Origin: Anthoceros angustus
Lineage: Eukaryota; Streptophyta; Anthocerotopsida; Anthocerotales; Anthocerotaceae
Reading direction: 5' to 3'
Length of the DNA stretch: 64,000 nucleotides
NCBI GenBank assembly: GCA_010909165.1
Contig: VJWM01000106.1
Coordinates: 1-64,000 of the forward strand
Notes under the pieces: generated by a model
Database searches by the model: none
Seen by the model: the letters and a program-made list of their open reading frames with translations, nothing else
Told to the model about the DNA's origin: nothing
Program-made: the position numbers and the translations under genes
Shown: piece by piece, positions 54,703-64,000 of the stretch
How positions within the stretch are numbered: the first letter of the stretch is position 1
Layout: each line of letters starts with the position of its first letter

Positions 54703-54990
54703 CTAAGGTCCCAGCTTGCTTGCCTCGGGGCCTTCCTCCCTCGCTCCTCCTTCTGACCCGTCTGGAAGTCCGTCCATCTGCCGAGGGTGGCGCAAGACCT
54801 CCAGGGCCTTGAGGAGCTCCGCGTGGTAGTAAGCAAAGTCTGAATCGACTTGTTGAATTGCCTCCTCCACATGGGCCCGGAGCACCCGATACTCCCTCCT
54901 CCAGAGGTGCTCCGGCAGTTGGGTGTGTTGTCCAGCTTGCTGGACCGTCTCCGCCGCCAGGCTCGCCAACTGAAGCCGGGCAGACTCCCT
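54703..54990 (-). pseudogene. Hypothetical coiled-coil frame interrupted by the CACTA terminus
   Basis: The minus frame reads RESARLQLASLAAETVQQAG, then HVEEAIQQVDSDFAYYHAEL and LKALEVLRHPRQMDGLPDG. It looks like real protein with heptad-like helices, perhaps a gag-type or unknown protein. It is readable right up to the CACTA end at 54991, so its 5' part may lie beyond the other end of that element, outside the window. Confidence 0.4.
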
Positions 54991-55019
54991 CACTACTACA
55001 ATGCATCACTCTTTATGAC

Positions 55020-55800
55020 GAGGGTGCAATGACGGGGGGTTCCTGGCGTCTCATAAACATGGTTTCCACATCGAGTTGTCAAAGTGGCGTGGTCAAGACG
55101 CAAAATGAACGGTTCAAAATATTTACCTTGACGGTCATCATTTTTCCCGATTTATCCGGTCCACAGTATAAGGTTGCGATAGCAGGTTGATCTTGCATAT
55201 CACAGCATCCGCTATTGAAAAGGCCACCGGAAATCTAATTCTTTGGTGGATGGGAACAAATTGGCCGCTGGTCCGGCTTTGGTGCTCAACTTCGATCTTA
55301 TTGCGAGGCCGATGGATCCGGCCTCCACGGACCGTCCAAGCGACCGCCATTACCGACATTGCTCTTTGTTGCCACGATTCCAGCCCCGTTGGTCCTACCC
55401 CTTATGGTTTGGGATAATCGTGTGCATCGGTTCGGGCCCATCTTCTTTCAACATTGGATGGAATGGTGCCTATGCACTGTAGACAACCATACTGACCCGA
55501 AGCTTCTTCATTGCTCATTACAAATTGGAGTTTTCCAGCTCACATCCGGTACTGAGGAGTCACCAATGACATCGGGCCACAACTTGGAGCGTGAGAGTTT
55601 GATAACAAAACACACCATATGACTTGCCGCCTTTGTCTAAGAGTGAAATCCTACAAGCAGGCCTAGCGGATGCCATACAAGCTACAACCACCTAATCAAA
55701 ATGCCCCCACGCTCACGCCTTAAAAACAGTGCTCATCATAGTCTAATCAAAATCGAGCCGGGCTTTCAAGGAGCAAACAAAGGCCATGATCCGTGATGTG
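55020..55800 (+). other. CACTA left subterminal region, no gene
   Basis: Frames of 70-90 codons only. Different subterminal motif from the 14-kb family: no TTACAACG clusters, so this element belongs to another CACTA family. Confidence 0.45.
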
Positions 55801-55809
55801 ATTCATCCA

Positions 55810-57450
55810 TCACAAGCACAAATTTAGTCCAATTCTACCAACGGCGGTAGACAACACGCACAACTCGGCCGTAAAACGAGGTCGGAACTTGAAGGCGTAT
55901 GCCTTCCCGCAACAATAGCCCAACCCTTGCGCCCGCCGATGCGGTGACATGCACGACAATGAGGTTGCAAGCTTCCAACATGTGCCGCCGCTTCGCTCAG
56001 CAAACACGGAGTAACAAACCATGTTTTCGATGTCGTTGTAGACAAATGGCAAGCGCATAGAGTGTCCCACACAATGGATTGTCAACGCCTTCTTGAATGG
56101 ATAGCTCCCGCTTTGCGGCACGTAGAAAACAAAACGCCTTGCATCACTGCCCCGGGCCACCACGTGGTCACCCGGCGCCGTTCCCATGGCGGGCCACCGC
56201 CTCACCCGGACTTGCCTGCCCATGTGAGAATCCCGAATGTCCTCGAACTGCATACCAATTTCCACACTCAGATGTGGCTCATCGTTGGGGGGCTCACGTA
56301 ACAGATTGGAGCTTGCAAACTCAAAGGCGTGTTCCAAGTCGACGCAGAATGTCGAACTTGCTCCCCAACAAATACGGTATGAAGAAAAGACGTGTTGCAG
56401 TGCCAACCTCCACCACAACGGACAAATGCAAGAGTGGGGTTTCAGCATCTCTTCAATTATATCAACGATGAATGCTCCAAGCTCTTGGGCGGGACAACAT
56501 CACATATCCAAGCTCGCATAGCCACCCACCAATTCAACGTCCCTGTGGTACCACGAGCAAGTGGCAGGCCCGAGTCGTCAATCGCCACACGCGCAATGAT
56601 GAACTCTCGCTCCGGTAGCGCTTATCATAGGTGCCTCGGCGACTTGGAACACCCACCGTCGTGTCCAGTGTCCAAATTGCAGGGGAAGGAACGTCTCCGG
56701 AGCGATAAGCTTTGGCGCACACATAATCACCACATGGCAGATCAGGGGCATGCTGCCAAGTCCAAATTGGGATTGGTGGGGGGCGGACTCCCCCCCAGCT
56801 CGCCCTCCGTGCCACCGGCCTTGCCACATCCACGTCGTTTGAATATCGCCCCCCATTTAGGTGTGTCTCACCCACAGATCCGACCGACACTCGCGGATCC
56901 AAAGATGTTGCCGCACTCAACGCTCCGTTGTACATTGCTCTCCAAGGAGACGGATGCAGCCCTTCCATTCGATCCATCTCGCTCGGTCCTCCTTCGTTAT
57001 GGTGCAGGCCTACGGATAGGATGAGCAAACAAGCGTAAAGACCGGCGCATGAAAGAGCAACAAAGTTGCGAGGATGTGACCAACCACGGGACCTTGTCGG
57101 CCTTGTAACTGAGGGTGGCCTCTCACAGCGAACTTTGTTCAAAATGGAAATCTGGCTAGGTGCGCCGGGCTTGATTGAGTCATCAAAACTCCCGCTTCCC
57201 ACCGGCCGTAACTCGTGATTGTATACGAAGGAGATGGTTTTATCAAACCTCTTTGCACACACCGACATGAGCGGTGCTTCGACTGCATCACGCCTACCAA
57301 GGGGCCAGCTTCAAGGGTCAACGGATTCCCACCGGAGGTGTAATCGCAGACATGAAACATAAAGCCATACTTAAAACGACCCATTTCACACGGAGGCGTA
57401 AGCCAAAGCTCCCCGGCTGCAAGACGCCCGGTCACAGTACGGCTCACCAA
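55810..57450 (-). other. Unidentified minus-strand reading frames inside the CACTA element
   Basis: Three successive minus frames (57450-57139, 57268-56534, 56448-55810; up to 244 codons) are longer than expected by chance in this decayed sequence and read protein-like segments: ISFVYNHELRPVGSGSFDD, CGDYVCAKAYRSGDVPSPAI, MQFEDIRDSHMGRQVRVRRW and FVFYVPQSGSYPFKKALTIH. A repeated Phe-Val-Tyr-Asn/Asp theme occurs in the first and last. They are opposite in strand to the transposase. They could be an accessory element gene or captured host sequence. No family recognised. Confidence 0.3.
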
Positions 57451-57679
57451 GGTCGTCCAGGTTTATACTCGGTTTTGGATCTGGGAGGGACCTGATGGCG
57501 TAATCTGGAGCTTGACATCAAGCAGCGGCACGCTCAAAACGCTCGACCGCAATTGGATGAAGCTAAAGACCAGCGATGGTCGCCGGTGAGGAATCGCCGA
57601 TTCTCGTGAGTCCAGCAGGCTCGCCAGATTGCACGCCTCACAATCGACGCATCCGCTTTGACATAGCTTTACGCCATGC

Positions 57680-60662
57680 TAGGCACCACACCGCCGCATC
57701 TGTACCTCATTGACACACACGTGCTTCCCACAATGGATTTGCACCGCAATGCCTTGGTCACACCGAAGTTTTGCCACGTAGGGACATGGAGACGGAGGAC
57801 ATGAACTTGCAAGCCATGCACATCCCCCCATGCCCGAGTCTGCGGAATATGAAGATCAAGCCCCGGACCCTGAGCCTGCGCCACCCCTGCCACATACCCA
57901 TGAGCTCCATCGACACGAAGTGGCCGAAGATGAACACGGATTTGCCACCGAGTGCCCCGATGGATGCAGGCAGCTTCGGAAGAGATCCGGATATTGAAGA
58001 ACCAGATGCGGGCTATGCTCAAGCAAACGAAATGGCATCACGCAATCCACACGGATCAATGGCATGAGACATTGCGCGCAGAGGCGGGCCGTTATATGAT
58101 GTTGCGGGGCCTGTGCGTAAAGCAAGCACCCTATCGGGACGCTTGCGATGCTTCAAATACAGGAGGCATTCAACATTTCTGATAGCGCAATGTCAAGGTT
58201 GTTTGAAGTAATCAGAGGAGTGTTGCTGCCCACTCCAAACACGATGCTGGGAGTCGACAAGAAGCTCAACGTCTGCTTCTCCAAGTTTCTCAATCACGGG
58301 TTCGGGTTCCTTGTTGCCCAGAAGACTGCATCATTTATTGGGGTGCTAGAGCAGGCGCCACTTTCTGCCCCTTCTGCCTCACCCCACGCACCCGCCCTAG
58401 AGTGGGAAGGAGCTTGGCAGTGCCTCGAAAGAGTTTCTGGCATTTCCCATTGGTGGAGCGATTGAGGCGCATTTTTCGGTGCCCCGGGCTTGCACGAGAC
58501 ATGACTTGGTGGTCCAAAAATCGGAGCCGTGATGGGAAAATGAGGTTCATAGGGGACACACCAGCGTGGAGAGCTTTGGATGCAGTTGGAGATTTTGGAG
58601 AAGAAGACAGGAATGTGAGGCTGGGCATTTGCAGATTGAACCAGTGGCAGAGGTCAAATTGTAACTCGATATGGCGGTTTTGCTGGTCATTCACAATTTC
58701 CCACCATGGATGTCGACCAAGAAAGGAAGGATTATCCTATCCACCATCATTCCGGCCCCGACAAGTACCCAATATGGACATCTACCTCGAACCTCTAGTA
58801 TCGGGCTGCAGGGGCTGTGGGAAGGTGTGGACTGCGAAGATTTCTCGAGGCCAGTCGGTGATGCAAAACGACGTTTCAAGCTGCGGGCTGGGCTTGTGGT
58901 GGCCACATGTGATTATCCCGGGTTAGGTTCCTTTTTGGCTTACAAGTGCGCGGTAAAGCTGCTTGCATCGATTGTGGCCTCGCACTGGATGCTCGATGGT
59001 CCCGAAATTTGGACAAGTGCTTGTTTGAAGGAAGTCGGCGTTGGTGCCCTTCTCGGACGATGCACGGAGGACGTTGAATGTTGAAGCTTTTAACAACCAG
59101 TCGAGTTGGGCGTCAACTCCCGTTCCGCTCGTGATGTCATGGTGAGATGTCCCGATGGGCAAGTGCGTATGCTCAAACTAGGGCCATGCCGCAAGCTTGG
59201 GGTGAAACGAAACTCCCTCTTGCTTCGTGCATTGCCTTATCTGCAGCTCACTTGCAAGCTCGGGTGAAGGACGAATGCACGTGGAGGCAAACAATTGCAA
59301 AGCAATTTGGGCCACATTGAGTGGGAAAGGTGATACCCTTGCAAGCCGGTTCGATATGGAAGAGAATGACTCTAAGCCATGGCTATGGGCGCTTGAGGAT
59401 GGGGAGAATCAACACATGCACATGTCGGGCACAAGGACTTGCAAGCTCGGGTGAAGGATGAGATCGCGCCATGAAGCTCCAACCGCCTTGGGCTAATCTT
59501 AAGACTTGCTTTAGTGGCCCTAAAGTCACCGACTTAAAAGCCACGACCCTGCTTGATGCAATACTACCTACCTATTGCACTATTGGCCTGATGCCACCCG
59601 AACCCGAATGTCATTACCCGCTGGCTAGCTTGTGTGGATTACCGGAAAAGCGATTCCACTGAGATCCCAACCAAGAAGTTGGAGGCTATCGATCCGCTCA
59701 TCGCTAGAACAAGATATGCCCTCGACATTTTTGGAACAAAGATGCAACATCTTATTATACACCTTGTGGATGAAGTGGAATCGCATGGCCCGGTGCATAC
59801 ACGGTGGATGTACCCTATGGAGCGATATCTCCTAGTATCGAAAACCACGCATGCATGAGGGCAAGGCGAGAGGATCCATGGCAACCGGTATTTGGCAATG
59901 GAAGCAATGAACTTCACGGCAGAGTTTATGGACGGTATACACACTCATGATGCACAAGGCCTAGGGAACAATACGATGACGCCCTCAAGAAGACCACACC
60001 ATAGGTCAAGCAAAGATGATTACCATAGGGGTGGATGACCAAGCAGTTACATTGGTATTTGAAAAGATTCGTATTATCACCAATGAGAGCGAGCATGCCA
60101 ACGAGGCGGAAGGTGCGAACTTTATCGATTGGTTGCAAGAAGGTGTCGAGTGGGAGGTGGTGGGACACCCGGATCATGCCGATATTCGAGCTCTTGCATT
60201 CGGCCACGCGAAGGGTCAAATCTTCTGAGGTCTCGAACACGAGGGGTTATCATTTCAACGCTTGACGCAGAAAATGTAAGCTCCACCCAAGACAGTTGGG
60301 TCCATGGCGAGTTTGAGATGGAAGGGCTGTTGAGAAGGCCACATTTTTGGAAGAATTGTTCGACATCGGATGTCCATTGCACGAAGGTGAATTCTCTGTC
60401 ATTGTCCTGAATGTGCATTGGTACGAATGTTCCTTAACCAAGGCTCCGCCGACCATGGAACGTGACTTCTGCGGGTTTTGGGCTGTGGACACTAGACACC
60501 ACTATCGATACGCTCGCAATCACTGGACAGGGTCATATACCTTTCCCGCCCATGTTACTAAAGTGTTCGCCCACAGAGACGTCATGCCAAATCGAGAGCC
60601 TTGGGTGATATACAGCCCCGTCCATGCTAGGTGGGATCGAGGGACGTTTCACACAGAATAAC
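57680..60662 (+). pseudogene. CACTA transposase (tnp2 / Transposase_21 with DUF4218), frameshifted
   Basis: In order: ISDSAMSRLFEVIRGVLLP (58170-58225); DCIIYWGARAGATFCPFC (58324-58377), the CxxC pair of tnp2; FWHFPLVERLRRIFR and DMTWWSKNRSRDGKMRF with NVRLGIC (58435-58635); then, in another frame, LLVIHNFPPWMSTKKGRI, LQGLWEGVD, FKLRAGLVVATCDYPGLGSF (58670-58935), the core of the tnp2 domain; AACIDCGLALDARWSRNLDK in a third frame (58965-59030); DUF4218 with IIHLVDEVESHGPVHTRWMY and PMERYL (59740-59830); and IDWLQEGVEWEVV plus a DUF4216-like tail to 60662. About eight frameshifts. It cuts and pastes CACTA elements by binding their ends. Inactive as written. Confidence 0.8.
59634..59858 (+). 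pseudogene. DUF4218 segment of the CACTA transposase
   Basis: A clean frame with KKLEAIDPLIARTRYALDIF, then HLVDEVESHGPVHTRWMYPM and ERYLL. DUF4218 normally follows the tnp2 core in plant CACTA transposases and ends GP.Q.RWMYP.ERYL..LK, which matches. Confidence 0.8.
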
Positions 60663-61549
60663 ACAAGGATACTCTGACGTTTGATAGGGAAAGCTCGTCT
60701 TCTTTCTTGTTGATAGACATCAGCCCGATTGGGGCTAATGGGGGAACTGATGAGAAAACGCGTCATCCATCACGCATCTGGCACTCTTGTTGACGGCCGT
60801 CCACGTTGTACAGAGGCCTGAGGTATTTCATAATGAGTACGGGAGAGAAATGCAAATGTCAGATGGTGCTGTCATTGTCACACGATCCGGGTGCTTGAGG
60901 GCCCTTTTTTGGGAATGTATCTTGCTTCAGAGGTCCAGGCCGTCATGAATAAAGTTCCATTTGCTGCCGCCGGGCATGTGTCAGACACCACCTTGCAAGA
61001 AGTTTCGCCCTGTGTCCAGGCGTGAACTGGTCTTTCAAGGGAAGCACGACCTCAGGGCAAACGTGGCGGGCAAGCAATCGCCGCATCGCATTCAAATTGA
61101 AGCTCTTCGTGTCCTGGTTCATTGGCGGGCTTACATTGCTTTTACTACCAGAGATCGTACTATGGCAAAACATGTGAAGGGACAGAGGTACGTGTCCCAC
61201 ACAACAGATCTTATCATACGCCTTACCGGTCCACCACCGCCATTTGTCTGTTTGGTTCTTACAGAGGACTTTACTTTGCTTAGAGCGTGTAACAAGGTGT
61301 GCGTTGCCATGAGGGACCGCGTTGAGGGACTGCTATCCAAGAATGCGAGGGTAGTGAGGTCGCTTCACCTCATCAAGATGAAGAGCGTGCGGAGATCTGC
61401 GCGGACGATGGGGAAGGAGACGAGACGATGACCGGAGGCAATCATTTGGAGGCGATTCTCGAAGCTGGTGGAAGCACCTGCACTCGAGCCTCGCTCAGCT
61501 TTATTGAACATCATTCCAACTCGCCTCAACTATGTGTTGAAGGTTAAAG
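60663..61549 (+). other. CACTA interior, no assignable gene
   Basis: A 156-codon plus frame (60961-61431) is basic and Arg/Ser-rich near its end. No domain. 60663-60960 has only short frames. Confidence 0.35.
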
Positions 61550-62104
61550 GTGCATGGCGGACCGCTGACGGAGGCAACTCGAGTTTGCTGTGAAGGAGCA
61601 AGTGTGTCAAAGGGCTCAAAGGTGGACGAGTCCGCAATTTTTGGTGTTCTCAGCCCAGCAGACAAGTCCAACTTCCACAAGCGAATCAATGAGTTGGTGC
61701 AGACTCGTTTGAAATTGTTGAAGCCTTACACCGAGCACTCAATGTCGTTGCGAGGAGAGATGGTTGACGCAGTGCAGAGGACTTTCCCCAAGGCCACAAA
61801 CCGGGATTTCATCCATCACAAGCTTTCCGTTTGTGCAAGGCAACGAAACTTCCAAGTGCTGAAGAGGGTGAAGATTGCGGCCGCGCAGATGAAGAAAGGG
61901 GGTCGCCACGACCCGATCTCGCATGAGGAATCTGAGGAGGCATGGGAGTGTGTTCAATTTGGAGTCCGTGAGCTAGACCGGTGGTGGTGTTTGGCCTCGA
62001 CCTCAACAGCACGCAATGAGGCCCGCATGAAAAAGTTCGATGGTGGTGCTTGCAACCCTTATGGCCGGGAGGTGCCACAGAGATTCGCAAGTCTTTCAAA
62101 TTGA
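61550..62104 (+). CDS. Hypothetical CACTA-borne protein (second ORF)
   Basis: The 184-codon frame is one of the longest intact frames in the element: KVDESAIFGVLSPADKSNFH, KRINELVQTRLKLLKPYTEH, MVDAVQRTFPKATNRDFIHH and RQRNFQVLKRVKIAAAQMKK. It is helical and basic with Trp/Arg-rich C-terminus (RELDRWWCLAS). The same strand and position, after tnp2, suit the TnpA-like accessory DNA-binding protein of CACTA elements, but I see no diagnostic motif. The first codons may be out of frame (ATG at 61550 is arbitrary). Confidence 0.4.
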   Translation: MHGGPLTEATRVCCEGASVSKGSKVDESAIFGVLSPADKSNFHKRINELVQTRLKLLKPYTEHSMSLRGEMVDAVQRTFPKATNRDFIHHKLSVCARQRNFQVLKRVKIAAAQMKKGGRHDPISHEESEEAWECVQFGVRELDRWWCLASTSTARNEARMKKFDGGACNPYGREVPQRFASLSN

Positions 62105-64000
62105 GGTGGGGAGTTCTTCCATCAAACGTGAGGTGGAATGGTGCCTTGTCCACGGAGTTGAGAATGTGAAGTCACTCGTGATGCACGCAAAGCAAAGACC
62201 TGAGGACTTCAATTGGGGAAGGTTTGCTAACTGCATGCACCGCAAATACTTTGCCATACCACGCAAGTTGGGTCAATTCGATGTCCTATCATGAGTAGTC
62301 ATTGGTTGGTTTTCGTGGGACATAGAGGAGAATGTTATCAGACGGACTTGAGTGTGGCACAATGCAGATCGATGGAGGGGCTGTGTGTTCCTAGACACAT
62401 AAGTGGACCACAGTTTGGGGGCAGAACCACTTCACCACCCCCAGCAGAAGCCACTAGGAGAATAACCCGGGCTCGACACGGAATTGTTAGCAATTTATCA
62501 AGACGCTCATTTGCTTCATGATGGAATCAATTTTAATGCACATTGTCACTCATCGGTGCCTTGTTGCGTGATTAAGTCCGTGAACCTGGCCCATCTCGAG
62601 CGAGGTTAGTGGCAAAGTTGGCAATCGTGGCTATGCATGGGCCTATCGCTGCTAGCATTGTGGCTGTGGTGGTCAATTATTGTTTTAATGCGGTGTGATT
62701 GCGAATCTTTGTGCCCAATCGAGAGGGAGGCCCCATTGAAGCGAAGACGAACGGCCCCAAGCGGCGTGGGGATGGAGAAGAGGGTGTAGAGGAAAAGAAT
62801 AAGCGAAGGAAGAACAAAGGGCCCCAATATCTTTGGACCGGTATGCCTCGTAATATGACGACCGGTATGCGTGGCTTTGCTAGTCGATGGTGCGCTGCAC
62901 GAGCATCGACTGCAAACGTGCCTCCCTCTGCAAACGACGTTGGGTATCCGAGTCAATGAGTGTCCAGACCACTGCGAGGACGATTAGCTTGGTGGTGGAT
63001 AATATGACCTTTTAAATTGTTGTAGGCCATTCATTTATAACGAGGTCTACACCGGGTTACCTCTAAGGTTAATCCATATTTACAATTGTGGTAATTTGCA
63101 AATGGCGGAGTCATCAATTTGAATTTGAAAATGAAGTCTCCGAGCATAACGACGTGGTTTACAAACCGCACTGGCTGACTAGATTCATCCTTCACGACCA
63201 ATCGCGACAATACACGGAAAATGCAAATAGTGTGATGGGCGGCCCCACGCATGCATCTTCACTGGCCGATCGTGTGTGTGTAAAGACGGCGCTACCGCTG
63301 TCTCGTAGCGCCGTTTCACAAGGTGGGCACGTGCCTTTTGCCAAGAACGGAAAATGTGGCACACCGGCATAGTTGGACGAAATTCCACCGGTCGGGATGA
63401 GCGGGCCGGGGATCCCACCACTCCACTAATGGTTGAGCCGTCACTTGTCCCGGTTTGGACAACTTCCGGTTCCGTCACGGTGGGGCCCACCCACCCTAGT
63501 CGGTCAATGGCCACCGCTACCCTGTGCATCGTCAAGGAGATTCGATCCAAAACCGGCCGGGCCAAACGCTACATAATTCTCGAATATGATGTGTTTTGAA
63601 TGACGCCAAAAAACGTTTCGACAAACCGAGGCGTTATTGTTTAGCCCTTGCCGTTATTTTAGCGTCTTTGTGCCATCATAAGGGTAGATGCAAGCTTGGT
63701 GTTCCATACAAGTGTGCAACGGATGCAACACGGTTTTTGTCCACATGTGGACATGTTATTGAAGGAAAAATTTTAAATATTGTAATTTTGATCCGAATGG
63801 CTTGAAACTTTTCAGCTAAGAGTCACCCAAATGTCGGTGGTACACAAAAATTCCAGCGCAAAATAAGTAGGATTAGGCTTTGAACTATATTCACGGGTAT
63901 TCCCTTTGAAGGTAGCATACGGACCACTAGATATGGTACAGTGAGTCCACATCAAAAACGGGGAGAGAATATCGTATCAAAATTTGAATGTGCGTGTAGA
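62105..64000 (+). other. CACTA 3' region; short basic frame, no other gene
   Basis: 62699-62959 reads a Lys/Arg-rich segment (EEKNKRRKNKGPQYLW) like a nuclear-localisation signal and may be the tail of the preceding protein after a frameshift. 62959-64000 shows only short frames. gtgacgcc/ggcgtt-type motifs near 63585-63680 may be subterminal repeats. Confidence 0.35.

Larger units (their letters stand above)
54991..64000 (+). mobile_element. CACTA (En/Spm) element with transposase, right end outside window
   Basis: Left terminus CACTACTACAATGCATC at 54991, a classic plant CACTA end, and tnp2-type transposase sequence on the plus strand at 58.1-60.7 kb. No matching terminus (…TTGTAGTAGTG) was found before 64000, so the element continues past the window. 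Terminal motifs near both visible edges are related: gacgcaaaatgaacgg at 55097 and, inverted, gacgctaaaataacgg at about 63640-63656. Size is therefore over 9 kb. Confidence 0.65.

Noticed and set aside
54205-54756. 183-codon ORF reading Ser/Gly/Pro repeats
   Set aside because: It is a translation of the GGTCCGGACC array; frame is kept only because units lack stops.

Overview
This window looks like nuclear DNA of a land plant (or close streptophyte relative) and is dominated by transposable elements. Evidence: a Ty1/copia element with a 13-nt initiator-tRNA-Met-type primer site, a Ty3/gypsy element whose Pol ends in a PHD finger, CACTA (En/Spm) elements with a tnp2-type transposase, a non-LTR (LINE) reverse transcriptase, a fragment of a plant receptor-like kinase, and an F-box/kelch-type protein. 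The gene style (PHD-gypsy, F-box/kelch, small secreted Cys-rich proteins) fits a seed-free plant better than an angiosperm, but the species cannot be fixed from sequence alone. No bacterial operon structure, CRISPR array or intact RNA gene is present.

Layout. 1-10.3 kb: an LTR-like stretch, then a decayed Ty3/gypsy element read on the minus strand (gag about 8.1-9.0 kb, protease 7.8 kb, RT 5.4-5.8 kb, RNase H 4.6-5.1 kb, integrase 3.5-4.7 kb, PHD finger 3.5 kb, then an unidentified extra reading frame at 2.0-2.6 kb) between two direct repeats of about 550 bp. 10.9-11.5 kb: fragment of a SWIM/MULE-related transposase-like protein. 12.3-12.6 kb: GC-rich minisatellite. 13.1-22.2 kb: non-autonomous CACTA elements built of about 120-bp subterminal repeats and a GGCGCC-rich minisatellite, internally duplicated in tandem. 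22.6-34.1 kb: a Ty1/copia element with several internal tandem duplications and a matching TTTAA target-site duplication. 34.1-46.4 kb: the only gene-like island: two duplicated genes for a small secreted Cys-rich protein (35.1-35.5 and 44.1-44.5 kb), a kinase fragment (38.1-38.6 kb), an F-box/kelch-type gene (38.9-40.1 kb), a LINE tail and tRNA-Gly-derived pieces. 46.4-48.4 kb: LINE. 49.1-51.0 kb: compact inverted CACTA copy. 52.5-53.3 kb: gypsy LTR plus integrase tail. 54.3-54.5 kb: array of a palindromic decamer. 54.99 kb to the window end: a larger CACTA element carrying a broken tnp2/DUF4218 transposase.

Most striking, where two copies of the same TE sequence can be compared they differ mainly by loss of the middle base(s) of CAG or CTG, usually leaving CG. 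The duplicated gene island does not show this. CAG/CTG is the symmetric CHG methylation context of plants, so many frameshifts in the TE part may be base-calling errors at methylated sites rather than real mutations. The tandem duplications, four of them 2.2-2.6 kb long with microhomology at the joins, may also be partly assembly artefacts. Because of both effects I mark most element ORFs as broken and give domain-level calls.
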